33,016 nt of DNA. Origin: a virus. The notes under the pieces were generated by a model that ran no database searches, was not told the origin of the DNA, and was given only the letters and a program-made list of their open reading frames with translations. Made by a program: the position numbers and the translations under genes. Location: the IMG/VR virus record IMGVR_UViG_3300008113_000195, positions 1 through 33,016 of that record; one strand, 5' to 3'. Positions 1 through 6,716 of this stretch are shown here, piece by piece. Within the stretch, counting starts at the first letter, position 1. The number at the start of each line of letters is the position of its first letter.

Positions 1-260
1 ATTTTGTTGTAAAAGTATCTGGAAAAAAATATAATCCAATTAACATAGGAGAATCTGAAAGAGCATCACAAGCAATAGCAGATTTACTTGAACTAAATTA
101 TGCTCCTAAAGAGTCAGCAGAAGAATTAGCATCACAACGTAATACTGATATTAAAGCTGATTTAGAAGCAGGAAGTATTCCTCCAACACCTGAAGCCCCA
201 CCTTCAGAAGTACCTACCCCTGAAGAAACGCCAGCACCTGAGGAAACTCCTGCTGCCTAA
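1..260 (+). CDS. 3' end of unknown gene with Pro/Glu-rich tail (partial)
   Basis: An open frame enters from the left edge (first full codon at base 3) and stops with TAA at 258-260, leaving about 85 residues. The first part is a mixed alpha/beta-looking stretch. The last 25 or so residues are a disordered tail of proline, glutamate and alanine with repeated PTPE/PEETP units. The same kind of Pro/Glu linker is seen in the product of 1092-1529, so the two may share an architecture, but here the tail is C-terminal. No family is recognised. The gap to the next gene (261-306) is AT-rich, with no hairpin I can see. Confidence 0.7.
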   Translation, partial: FVVKVSGKKYNPINIGESERASQAIADLLELNYAPKESAEELASQRNTDIKADLEAGSIPPTPEAPPSEVPTPEETPAPEETPAA

Positions 261-306
261 AATTTGGATAGGCAAAAAATAAGTTTTATATTTTAAAAAA
301 AATCAT

Positions 307-1044
307 ATGAGTAAAGTAAAAAGACTCTTTTTTGATATTGAAACAAGCCCAAACATTGGTTTGTTTTGGACCGCAGGTTATAGATTAAATATAGGTCACG
401 ACAATATTATAAAAGAAAGAGCTATCATTTGTATTTGTTACAAATGGGCTGACGAAAAAGAAGTACACTCTTTAACTTGGGATGCTAAACAAAACGATAA
501 AAGTCTACTAGAAAAATTCATTAAAATAGCTAATGAAGCTGATGAATTAGTAGGACATAACGGTGATAAATACGATTTACCGTGGGTTAGAACTAGATGC
601 CTATATCATGGCATCTCTTTATTTCCGTCATATACTACAATAGATACGTTAAAATACGCCAGATCTAAATTTAAATTTAATAGCAATAAATTAGATTACA
701 TTGCTCAGTTTTTAGGTTTAGGTGCTAAAATCAGCACTGGTTTTAATTTATGGAAAGACATTGTCTTAAATAAAGATAAAGAAGCCATGGAAAAAATGGT
801 AGAATATTGTAAAGGTGATGTTGAATTGTTAGAAAAAGTATACAATAAATTAGCACCACATTTTCCTGAAAAAAGTAGCGTTAGTGAAGACAAAACAGAT
901 TGCCCTACATGCGGTTCAAATAAATGGACATTCTCTAAACGTAGAATGTCAGCATTAGGAACAATTCGTGTACAAATGCAATGTAAAAAATGCGGTAGAT
1001 ATCACACTGTATCTGAAAAAACAGCTGAGAATATAGCTTTATAA
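307..1044 (+). CDS. DnaQ-fold 3'-5' exonuclease with C-terminal zinc ribbon
   Basis: This 245-aa protein is predicted to remove nucleotides from 3' ends of DNA or RNA by two-metal catalysis. Exo I is DIET (D10, E12). Exo II is HNGDKYD (N85, D90). Exo III is YCKGDVELL (Y167, D171). This YxxxD form, with no long insert, fits the RNase_H_2/YprB-like or DEDDy exonuclease group rather than a full polymerase. After residue 190 there is a four-cysteine zinc ribbon (C199/C202 and C226/C229), probably for nucleic-acid binding. The gene stands alone, with no fused polymerase or helicase. A role in phage replication, repair or host nucleic-acid breakdown is inferred. No Shine-Dalgarno precedes the ATG, and the leader is A-rich. 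Confidence 0.85.
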   Translation: MSKVKRLFFDIETSPNIGLFWTAGYRLNIGHDNIIKERAIICICYKWADEKEVHSLTWDAKQNDKSLLEKFIKIANEADELVGHNGDKYDLPWVRTRCLYHGISLFPSYTTIDTLKYARSKFKFNSNKLDYIAQFLGLGAKISTGFNLWKDIVLNKDKEAMEKMVEYCKGDVELLEKVYNKLAPHFPEKSSVSEDKTDCPTCGSNKWTFSKRRMSALGTIRVQMQCKKCGRYHTVSEKTAENIAL

Positions 1045-1051
1045 TATTTAT
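1044..1051 (+). promoter_or_regulatory. ATATTTAT upstream motif
   Basis: Exact copy of the octamer that recurs upstream of many genes here. It overlaps the stop codon of the exonuclease gene and ends 40 nt before the ATG at 1092. The flank AATATTTATTGGCA is repeated at 3371-3384. Confidence 0.45.
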
Positions 1052-1076
1052 TGGCAAGGTACCTTTATTATCTTTG
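1051..1076 (+). promoter_or_regulatory. Possible Bacteroidetes-type promoter (TTG ... TATCTTTG)
   Basis: TATCTTTG at 1069-1076 matches the Bacteroidetes -7 consensus TAnnTTTG. A TTG at 1051-1053 lies 15 nt upstream, slightly shorter than the usual spacer of that promoter class. The same 15-nt spacing occurs at 17227-17252. It would start the mRNA a few bases before the ATG at 1092. Confidence 0.4.
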
Positions 1077-1091
1077 TAAAAAACAATAAAA

Positions 1092-1529
1092 ATGAACAGC
1101 AAAGTATTACGCCAATTAATCAGAGAAACTATATCTCAATATCTTAAAGAACAAGAAGATTTACCTCCTATTACCCCAGGACCGGGACAAGAACCAGCTA
1201 ATGTTCCTTCACCAGAAGAAGCACCATCAGAAGCTGAAACTCCTGAAACCCCAGCTGGGTCTATTACTAAAGAACAAGCTAAACAATTAATTAAAGATAC
1301 TAAAGGTAAGTTTTTTACTGTAACTTTTATTAAAAAAGATGGTACTACTCGCGTAATGAATGCTCGTTTAGGTGTTAAAGTTTATTTAAAAGGTGGCGAA
1401 TTACCTTACAATCCAGATGAAAAAGGATTAATTCCTGTATATGATGTAAAAACAGGTGGATACAGAATGATAAACGTTAATACTATTACTAAACTAAAAA
1501 TTGGTAATAACGAATATAATGTACAATAA
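1092..1529 (+). CDS. N-terminal helix tag + Pro/Glu linker + SH3-like domain protein
   Basis: This 145-aa protein has three parts. Residues 1-21 form an amphipathic helix (VLRQLIRETISQYLKEQ) with IRE and LKE sites of the kind cut by T4-type prohead proteases. Residues 22-57 are a disordered Pro/Glu/Ala linker. Residues 60-145 form a compact beta-rich domain with VTFIKKDGTTRVMNARLG and a later PVYDVKTGGYRMINVNTI stretch. The last domain resembles the small SH3-like beta-barrel proteins (DUF2693-like) common in Bacteroidetes phages, whose function is unknown. Packaging into the head is inferred from the tag only. The stop overlaps the next start (TAATG), so the two genes are probably translationally coupled. 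Confidence 0.75.
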   Translation: MNSKVLRQLIRETISQYLKEQEDLPPITPGPGQEPANVPSPEEAPSEAETPETPAGSITKEQAKQLIKDTKGKFFTVTFIKKDGTTRVMNARLGVKVYLKGGELPYNPDEKGLIPVYDVKTGGYRMINVNTITKLKIGNNEYNVQ

Positions 1530-1900
1530 TGATTAAGTTAGTAAACATAATCCAAGAAATAGATAGTAATAAAAAATACTACATTGAGTTAATTCCTGTA
1601 GAGGATCTTAAAAAATATCAACAAGTAGAAAAAACTATAAATAAGTTAAAAGACTTAGAAGTAAATATTAACGATATAAACGTTGATAAAATATATGGAG
1701 ATAAAGTTAGACGATATTTTATAGGTACATACAAAGACGGGAGTAGTATCCCGGCTCAATATAAAACTAAAAATGATTTATTTAATCATCCTATGGGGGA
1801 TATTAAAGTAACATTATTTACTAAAGAAGAAGCCGAAAAACAGAAAAATAAAATAGATAATTACGTAAAAGAATTTGTAGCTAATATAAAGATGATATAA
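1529..1900 (+). CDS. Unknown 123-aa protein
   Basis: The ATG overlaps the previous stop codon in a TAATG junction, which fixes the start. The N-terminus (MIKLVNIIQEIDS) looks like a short version of the amphipathic tag seen on other products here and contains an IQE site. The rest is mixed alpha/beta and lysine-rich, with the segment RYFIGTYKDGSSIPAQYKTK followed by a C-terminal helix. No domain is recognised. It probably shares an mRNA with the SH3-like gene and ends before the hairpin pair at 1917-1989. Confidence 0.7.
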   Translation: MIKLVNIIQEIDSNKKYYIELIPVEDLKKYQQVEKTINKLKDLEVNINDINVDKIYGDKVRRYFIGTYKDGSSIPAQYKTKNDLFNHPMGDIKVTLFTKEEAEKQKNKIDNYVKEFVANIKMI

Positions 1901-1916
1901 AAATAAATAATTTATA

Positions 1917-1935
1917 GACCGATTCATAGCCGGTC
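1917..1935 (+). other. Small hairpin GACCG/CGGTC
   Basis: GACCG (1917-1921) pairs with CGGTC (1931-1935) around a 9-nt loop. It directly follows AATTTATA, a variant of the recurrent upstream motif, and precedes the stronger hairpin at 1963-1989. Confidence 0.35.
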
Positions 1936-1962
1936 GCTCGTAAGAGATAAAATTATGGAGCT

Positions 1963-1989
1963 GTGGCCCACCCCTAAAAGGTGGGCCAC
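1963..1989 (+). terminator. Strong hairpin, terminator-like, without a U tract
   Basis: A perfect 10-bp GC-rich stem (GTGGCCCACC, 1963-1972, with its complement at 1980-1989) encloses the loop CCTAAAA. It is followed by CTTAGTTTG rather than a run of T, so intrinsic termination would be weak. It separates 1092-1900 from the dehydrogenase gene. The loop is nearly the same as that of the terminator at 17188-17213. It may instead stabilise or process the mRNA. Confidence 0.55.
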
Positions 1990-2031
1990 CTTAGTTTGAA
2001 AGTCAAAATAAAGATATTAAATTTATAAAGT

Positions 2032-3387
2032 ATGAATAAAAAAATAGTAATCGTAGGTGCTGGTGTTGCAGGTATAAATGCCGCTACCAAATTAGTAGAC
2101 AATGGATACCCAGGTGAATTAATCACTATCATAGATAAAGGCAACGACCCACATAATCGTTTACCTGAAGAGGTAATGACAGGTATGTTAGGAGCAGGTG
2201 GGTGGTCAGATGGTAAACTTACTTATCACACAGCAATTGGAGGTCAATTATCAAAATATTGTGGTGAGGACAAAGCAATGGAATTAATGAAACAAGTAGT
2301 AGATAATTTTACTCGTTTCCATCCTAAACCAGAAGAAATATTCATGTCTGATCCTCAGGAAGAACCTGAATTTATTAAACCATATTTTGGTTTAAGAATG
2401 TTTCCTGTATGGCACATAGGATCCAATTTCTTGCACGAGATTGCTAAAGCATGGTATCAATATTTGTTAGATAAAGGTGTTAAATTTTGTTGGAATTGTG
2501 AAGTTACATCTATTGATTTTGATAAACAAATAGTATTATTTGTCGATAATACAATAGTAGATAGATTTGATAAATTAGGAAAAGAAAGCGGATTGGCTAA
2601 TTTTAGACCTTATATTAACACTGAGATCGAATATGATACTCTCATATTTGCTGTAGGTAAATCAGGTATTGACTTTGCTCAACAGCTATCAAATGATTAT
2701 AAATTACCAACTGAACCCAAATCAGTTCAAATAGGTGTTCGTTTTGAAGCACCACAAAAATATTTCCAAAAATTAATTGATGTCTCTTATGATTTTAAAC
2801 TATATCAAAAATTTGATAACGTATCTTTGCGTAGTTTTTGTACTAACAATAACGCTGCCTATGTGGCTGTTGAAGAAACTTATGGTGATATTACTTACAA
2901 TGGTCATGCGAAAAAAGGTGAAGAGTATCGCAATGATATGACTAATTTTGGTATATTAATGGAAATTAAAGGTATTGAAAATCCGTTTGAGTGGTCACGT
3001 CATGTAGTAGGACAGTTACAAGTTGATGGTAAAGGATTATATTATTCACCAAATAAAACTCGTACGCCAGGTATAACATCAGAAGGCGCAGTTGTATCAG
3101 CATATCAAACTGATGATTTAGAAGATTTTGATAAAGTATTAGGTAAGTATGCATTTTATATAACTAACTTTATTGAACAAATGAATGAAGTATTTAACTT
3201 TGGTGATGACTGGGGCATGTATATACCCGAGGTAAAATATTTAAGTCCTGAACCATTAGTTGATTATAATAGTTTAGCATTAACTGAATATCCAAATGTG
3301 CATTTTGTTGGTGATGCTTTATCAGCTCGTGGTATCACAGTATCAGGAGCGCATGGAATATATGTTGCTGAATATTTATTGGCATGA
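2032..3387 (+). CDS. FAD-dependent dehydrogenase (COG2509-like)
   Basis: This 451-aa protein is a full-length flavoprotein oxidoreductase. It starts with a Rossmann dinucleotide-binding motif (IVIVGAGVAGINAA, glycines 9, 11, 14), followed by a beta strand ending in the acidic IIDKG. It then has GAGGWSDGKLT near residues 54-65, which is typical of the uncharacterised FAD-dependent dehydrogenases of COG2509. The C-terminus carries the second FAD contact, VHFVGDALSARGITVSGAHG (GD at 427-428). Length and both FAD motifs are intact, so the enzyme is probably active; the substrate is unknown. The stop overlaps the next start by 4 bp (ATGA), so it is coupled to 3384-3857. A metabolic enzyme of this kind is unusual in a virion-gene segment and may have come from a host. 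Confidence 0.85.
   Translation: MNKKIVIVGAGVAGINAATKLVDNGYPGELITIIDKGNDPHNRLPEEVMTGMLGAGGWSDGKLTYHTAIGGQLSKYCGEDKAMELMKQVVDNFTRFHPKPEEIFMSDPQEEPEFIKPYFGLRMFPVWHIGSNFLHEIAKAWYQYLLDKGVKFCWNCEVTSIDFDKQIVLFVDNTIVDRFDKLGKESGLANFRPYINTEIEYDTLIFAVGKSGIDFAQQLSNDYKLPTEPKSVQIGVRFEAPQKYFQKLIDVSYDFKLYQKFDNVSLRSFCTNNNAAYVAVEETYGDITYNGHAKKGEEYRNDMTNFGILMEIKGIENPFEWSRHVVGQLQVDGKGLYYSPNKTRTPGITSEGAVVSAYQTDDLEDFDKVLGKYAFYITNFIEQMNEVFNFGDDWGMYIPEVKYLSPEPLVDYNSLALTEYPNVHFVGDALSARGITVSGAHGIYVAEYLLA
3372..3379 (+). promoter_or_regulatory. ATATTTAT motif 4 nt before an ATG
   Basis: The octamer lies inside the last codons of the dehydrogenase gene and ends exactly 4 nt before the ATG at 3384. The same 4-nt spacing occurs at 14379, 16778 (variant), 20648 and 26477. 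Confidence 0.4.
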
Positions 3388-3857
3388 TCCCTGTTACTTT
3401 AACATTATCATCTAAAATACCATTTGGTAAATATAAAAACCGATTAGTATCTGATATAATGATAATTGATCCACAATATCTTAAATGGTTATGGGTTGAA
3501 AAACGCGCCATTGCTCCTGATAATGCATTAGAGCAACGCCTAAACCTAATTCCATCAAATTTTGCGGTAGCAGGAATGAAATTACCTAGAACTAAATTAA
3601 AAGAAAATATGAAAATTAAACAACTACGCGAAGCTATTCGTGAAATAATTCGTAAAGAACTAAACGAAAATCAACCTAAACCAGCTACTACACCAAGTGA
3701 ACCAGCAGTTTTACCTAGACCTAAAGTGACTCCAGACGAACCTAAACGTAGAAGAATTGGTAATCCTGATGTAAAACCTGCTCCTAAAAATTTAAAGGAA
3801 GAGGAAATGATTGATAAGATTACTGCTCGTTTTATGAAAGCTAAAAAAACAAAATAA
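3384..3857 (+). CDS. ExoX-C/DUF3820-like domain joined to a helix-tagged Pro-rich tail
   Basis: Residues 9-42 (KIPFGKYKNRLVSDIMIIDPQY...W) match the short domain found at the C-terminus of exonuclease X and in DUF3820 proteins, whose core is PFGKYKG ... DPxYLxWL. At M76 (base 3609) the frame enters a second module, MKIKQLREAIREIIRKELNE. This is a near copy of the N-terminal tag of the 1092 product and is followed by a proline-rich, basic linker and a short C-terminal helix. Normally this tag sits at a protein's start, so either two genes have fused in frame or the internal ATG at 3609 is used to make a separate 82-aa protein. The start at 3384 overlaps the dehydrogenase stop by 4 bp. The end overlaps the next start (TAATG). 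Nuclease activity is not expected, because the catalytic ExoX domain is absent. Confidence 0.7.
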   Translation: MIPVTLTLSSKIPFGKYKNRLVSDIMIIDPQYLKWLWVEKRAIAPDNALEQRLNLIPSNFAVAGMKLPRTKLKENMKIKQLREAIREIIRKELNENQPKPATTPSEPAVLPRPKVTPDEPKRRRIGNPDVKPAPKNLKEEEMIDKITARFMKAKKTK

Positions 3858-4873
3858 TGAAACGTTTATTAGAAGTAGAATACGAAGATATATTCAGCCC
3901 TGAAACAATGGCTGCCTTAAAAGGTAAGTCAGGTGAATCATTGCGTGCTATGTTAGGTAACAAAAATCTAATGCAAACAATGATGCGTTCTCAGGAATTA
4001 CTAAGTCAAATTATTGAGGCTGAATCTGATTACCGTATTGAATTAGCAATGATAGCTGAAATTATGGCTAGAGAAGCTTACCCTATTTTAGATTATGCTA
4101 ATGTAAAAATAGATGCTAAAATAGTAAGTATGGGTCAAGTTCAACAAAATGAAGATGAAGATGAAATATCTATAGACGAAATACCATCAACTGATACCGA
4201 AGCTATGGAGAAAAAACGCCGTATAATCAACGGTATCACTCAAGGCGCATCAGTACGTGGAACTTTTGGTTTCTTATTATTTAGAGAACATTTAGATGAT
4301 TTAAGTCCGGAATTAGTTGAAAAATACAACGAAATAATGAAACTAGTTTTTGGTATATATGATGATGAGAATGCTATCGCTATGATGTTAGCGGCTCTTG
4401 GTCAAAAACAAAATATTAGTGGTGGATCATCTGAAATGGTGTATGATGAAGAAGAAGATAGATTTGTTATTAAAGCAAGAGCTATATGTTTTCCTATGTT
4501 ATTTCATGAGATAGTAAAAGGATTATATGAAATAGTAGGAACAGAAGGATTTGGAACTGATAAAGAACAAAATAAAGCTATTGTTGGTAAAGTAGATAAA
4601 GTATCAAACGAACCTCGTGATTTTCAATATGGTAAATTTATTTATGATGCTTTATCAAACTTATATAACCAAAGTAATATAGAAGATGCTCGTGTTCGTG
4701 AATTATTCTTTGCTGAAGTATATAAATTAGACGATAAAAATTTCCTTCTATTTATAGAAAACATCATTAATAATAAATTAACCCCAGCTCAAAAGAAATG
4801 GGCAGCAGACACGATGAAAGAAATTGAGGTAGATCTGAAGAAAGATGATACCGAACTTTCAGGCTTGGATTAG
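3857..4873 (+). CDS. Conserved-looking phage protein of unknown function, 338 aa
   Basis: The start is set by the TAATG overlap with the preceding gene. The first residues (MKRLLEVEYEDIF) contain an LLE site and resemble a shortened tag. The protein is mostly helical and acidic, with a low-complexity DEDEISIDEIPS segment near residues 100-112. Two segments look well structured: GTFGFLLFREHLDDLSPELV (about 135-155) and AICFPMLFHEIVKGLYEIVG (about 210-230). I do not recognise a family. The mix of acidic helical core and tag would fit an internal head protein or a DNA-associated phage protein, but this is a guess. A small hairpin follows the stop. Confidence 0.65.
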   Translation: MKRLLEVEYEDIFSPETMAALKGKSGESLRAMLGNKNLMQTMMRSQELLSQIIEAESDYRIELAMIAEIMAREAYPILDYANVKIDAKIVSMGQVQQNEDEDEISIDEIPSTDTEAMEKKRRIINGITQGASVRGTFGFLLFREHLDDLSPELVEKYNEIMKLVFGIYDDENAIAMMLAALGQKQNISGGSSEMVYDEEEDRFVIKARAICFPMLFHEIVKGLYEIVGTEGFGTDKEQNKAIVGKVDKVSNEPRDFQYGKFIYDALSNLYNQSNIEDARVRELFFAEVYKLDDKNFLLFIENIINNKLTPAQKKWAADTMKEIEVDLKKDDTELSGLD

Positions 4874-4889
4874 TGAAAAAGAAATATTA

Positions 4890-4908
4890 ACTTTCGAAAA
4901 AAGAAAGT
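4890..4908 (+). other. Leader hairpin ACTTTC/GAAAGT
   Basis: A 6-bp stem (4890-4895 with 4903-4908) with an A-rich 7-nt loop sits just upstream of the ATG at 4915. It may affect translation or mRNA stability. The stem is weak. Confidence 0.3.
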
Positions 4909-4914
4909 AAAAAT

Positions 4915-5157
4915 ATGACAAGAACTTTTAGAACGAAAGACGGTACTATATTACATTATAGTGACACAACAGGAGTAAATAAGCTCCATAACTGGGATGG
5001 CCCAGCCTTAATCCCTCAAGGTAACATGAAATTAGCAGAATATTATATCTACGGTATTCAATATTCAAAAGAGGATTGGATAGACCGTAAACGTGATACT
5101 AATGGATTACCATGGTTTAAAACCGCTATAGGTAAAAATACAGGAGCAAGAGTTTAA
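4915..5157 (+). CDS. Small protein with NWDGPA / YYIYG motifs
   Basis: This 80-aa product begins RTFRTKDGTILHYSDTTG and contains HNWDGPALI and YYIYGIQYSKEDW. The order of a DGPA turn followed by an aromatic YYxxGxxYSKE strand recalls the short 'HREDGPA ... YLNG' repeats scattered through phage genomes, which have no known function. The gene lies alone between the leader hairpin at 4890 and a clear terminator at 5163-5185, so it is probably a one-gene unit or the last gene of one. Confidence 0.65.
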   Translation: MTRTFRTKDGTILHYSDTTGVNKLHNWDGPALIPQGNMKLAEYYIYGIQYSKEDWIDRKRDTNGLPWFKTAIGKNTGARV

Positions 5158-5162
5158 AAATT

Positions 5163-5185
5163 AGGGTCGTCAAGACCCTTTTTTT
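5163..5185 (+). terminator. Intrinsic terminator
   Basis: A 6-bp stem (AGGGTC 5163-5168 with GACCCT 5174-5179), loop GTCAA, leads into seven T (5179-5185). It follows the stop at 5157 directly. The T run merges with TATCTTTA (5185-5192), a TAnnTTTG-like box just before the ATG at 5197. Confidence 0.8.
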
Positions 5186-5196
5186 ATCTTTATAAC

Positions 5197-5445
5197 ATGA
5201 AACAATTTACAAGAACGTTTATTAATGATGATGGTACTACTTGTGTTTGGAAATATGATTTAAATAAATCCACTAGTGGACCTATTGAAACAACTACGTC
5301 TTATCCTAAAGAGTATTTAGGAACTGTAGAAAATACTAAAGACAATAAAACAGATAAAAAATATTTAAACCCAGCAAATGGTAAATATGTTTCCTACCAG
5401 AGAGCTAGAGCTTTGGGACTTACTTCTCCTTCTAACGGGAAATAG
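5197..5445 (+). CDS. Unknown 82-aa protein
   Basis: The ATG lies 11 nt after the T run of the upstream terminator. The N-terminal part (FTRTFINDDGTTCVWKYDLNKS) is a plausible beta hairpin with a DDGT turn, distantly like the start of the 4915 product (RTFRTKDGT); the two may be related small beta proteins. The C-terminal part is basic, with NPANGKYVSYQRARALGLTS, which looks like a short helix-turn element. No family is recognised. TATCTTTA immediately upstream may serve as its promoter, giving a near-leaderless mRNA. Confidence 0.6.
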   Translation: MKQFTRTFINDDGTTCVWKYDLNKSTSGPIETTTSYPKEYLGTVENTKDNKTDKKYLNPANGKYVSYQRARALGLTSPSNGK

Positions 5446-5455
5446 GTATTCCTAT

Positions 5456-5463
5456 ATATTTAT
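5456..5463 (+). promoter_or_regulatory. ATATTTAT upstream motif
   Basis: Copy of the recurrent octamer, ending 6 nt before the ATG of the GIY-YIG gene and 11 nt after the preceding stop. Confidence 0.45.
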
Positions 5464-5469
5464 TATCAT

Positions 5470-6153
5470 ATGACAGGAATATATAAAATAACAAATCCTA
5501 AAGGTAAAATTTATGTAGGACAATCTATTAATATACAAAATAGAAAATACCAACATAAACATAAAAGTAAATCTCATATAGGTTCTAAACTATATAATTC
5601 ATATCAAAAATATGGTTGGGAACAACACATATTTGAAATAATTGAAGAATGCAATTTAGAACAATTAAATGAAAGAGAAATATATTGGAAACAATATTAT
5701 TTAGATCAAGTAAATGGAGATTGGAAACAAGTATTGTTTTGTGAATTATACGACAGAGGAACAGGACCTCGATCAGAAGAAACTAAAAATAAAATTAGTA
5801 AATCTAATAAAGGAAAAATAGTTTCTAATGAAACTAAAAATAAAAAAAGAATATCAATGATAGGAAAGTTTCCATCTGAGATAACAAAAGAAAAAATGAG
5901 AAAATCAGCTATAGGAAAATTTAAATCTGAAAGTCATAAAAATAACATAAAATTAAAAAAAGACAATATAATAAAAGGAGTAAGATTAGCTAATAGTAAA
6001 CCAATTAACCAATATAATTTAGAAGGTGATTTTATTCAAGAATGGCCTTCAATTGTTGAAGCTAAAAAATATATAGGAAAAGGAGATATACAGGCTTGCT
6101 GTAAAGGTAAACAAAAAACAGCAGGAGGATTTATTTGGAAATTTAAAATATAA
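5470..6153 (+). CDS. GIY-YIG homing endonuclease with NUMOD3 and NUMOD1 modules
   Basis: This 227-aa protein is a free-standing mobile endonuclease that would cut DNA site-specifically and spread its own gene. The catalytic domain has GIY (3-5), YVG (15-17), the conserved R25 and H29, and the metal-binding Glu in LNEREIYW (E70). Residues 101-150 carry repeated NUMOD3-type DNA-binding units (SEETKNKISKSNKGK and following). Residues 177-225 form a NUMOD1-like DNA-binding helix-turn (KPINQYNLEGDFIQEWPSI ... FIWKF). All modules look intact. It lies between unrelated small genes, starts just after its own ATATTTAT motif, and ends 6 nt before the NTPase gene. Its codons are very A-rich. There is no sign of an intron around it. 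Confidence 0.9.
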   Translation: MTGIYKITNPKGKIYVGQSINIQNRKYQHKHKSKSHIGSKLYNSYQKYGWEQHIFEIIEECNLEQLNEREIYWKQYYLDQVNGDWKQVLFCELYDRGTGPRSEETKNKISKSNKGKIVSNETKNKKRISMIGKFPSEITKEKMRKSAIGKFKSESHKNNIKLKKDNIIKGVRLANSKPINQYNLEGDFIQEWPSIVEAKKYIGKGDIQACCKGKQKTAGGFIWKFKI

Positions 6154-6159
6154 AAAAAT

Positions 6160-6684
6160 ATGGCACGAATAGGATTAGCAGGAACAGTATCAGTAGGCAA
6201 AAGCACTTTAGTTAAAGAGCTAGCCAAATTAGAACAATTTAAAGATTATCATGTAGCTACAGAACGTAGTAAATATTTACGTGATCAAGGAATCTTATTA
6301 AATGACGACTCAACAACTAAAGGACAATTTGTGTTTGCGGCAGAACGCAGTTTAGAATTAATGCATGATGATTTATTGACAGACAGAACAATATATGATG
6401 TGTGTGCATTTACTATGAGTGCTAAGTCAATTAGTTGGGAAGATAAAATAAAATTAATTGAATCATTTTTAATAATTAGAGGTGATTATGACGTTATAAT
6501 TTATGTATCACCTGAAGGCGTTGATATTGAAGACAACGGTGTGCGCATAACGGATGCAGAATATCGTCAAAAAATTGATTTTGTTATAAAAGGTTTACTA
6601 CAACAATATCCACCTAAAAAATTAATAGAAATTAAAGGTTCTACAGAAGAACGCATCAATTCAATACTTTCCCAAATAAACTAA
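6160..6684 (+). CDS. P-loop NTPase / nucleoside-kinase-like protein (AAA_28 type)
   Basis: This 174-aa protein has a P-loop at residues 8-16 (GTVSVGKST) close to its start and a DRTIYD motif at 75-80. That pairing is typical of the deoxynucleoside/NadR-like kinase and AAA_28 families, where the DR pair contacts substrate. RITDAEYRQKIDF near residue 130-145 fits the lid region. The size matches a single-domain kinase. It could phosphorylate a nucleoside, nucleotide or nicotinamide riboside; the sequence does not say which. The ATG follows the GIY-YIG stop by 6 nt in an A-rich gap with no Shine-Dalgarno. Confidence 0.75.
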   Translation: MARIGLAGTVSVGKSTLVKELAKLEQFKDYHVATERSKYLRDQGILLNDDSTTKGQFVFAAERSLELMHDDLLTDRTIYDVCAFTMSAKSISWEDKIKLIESFLIIRGDYDVIIYVSPEGVDIEDNGVRITDAEYRQKIDFVIKGLLQQYPPKKLIEIKGSTEERINSILSQIN

Positions 6685-6691
6685 TATTTAT
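6684..6691 (+). promoter_or_regulatory. ATATTTAT upstream motif
   Basis: This copy overlaps an ATG at 6690. That makes 6690 an unlikely start and favours the ATG at 6717, which is 25 nt downstream of the motif. Confidence 0.45.
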
Positions 6692-6716
6692 GTATACAGA
6701 AATAAACGCAAACATC

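Noticed and set aside
6690-6716. ATG at 6690 as the start of the winged-helix gene
   Set aside because: It overlaps the ATATTTAT motif; the ATG at 6717 gives the tag seen on neighbouring products.
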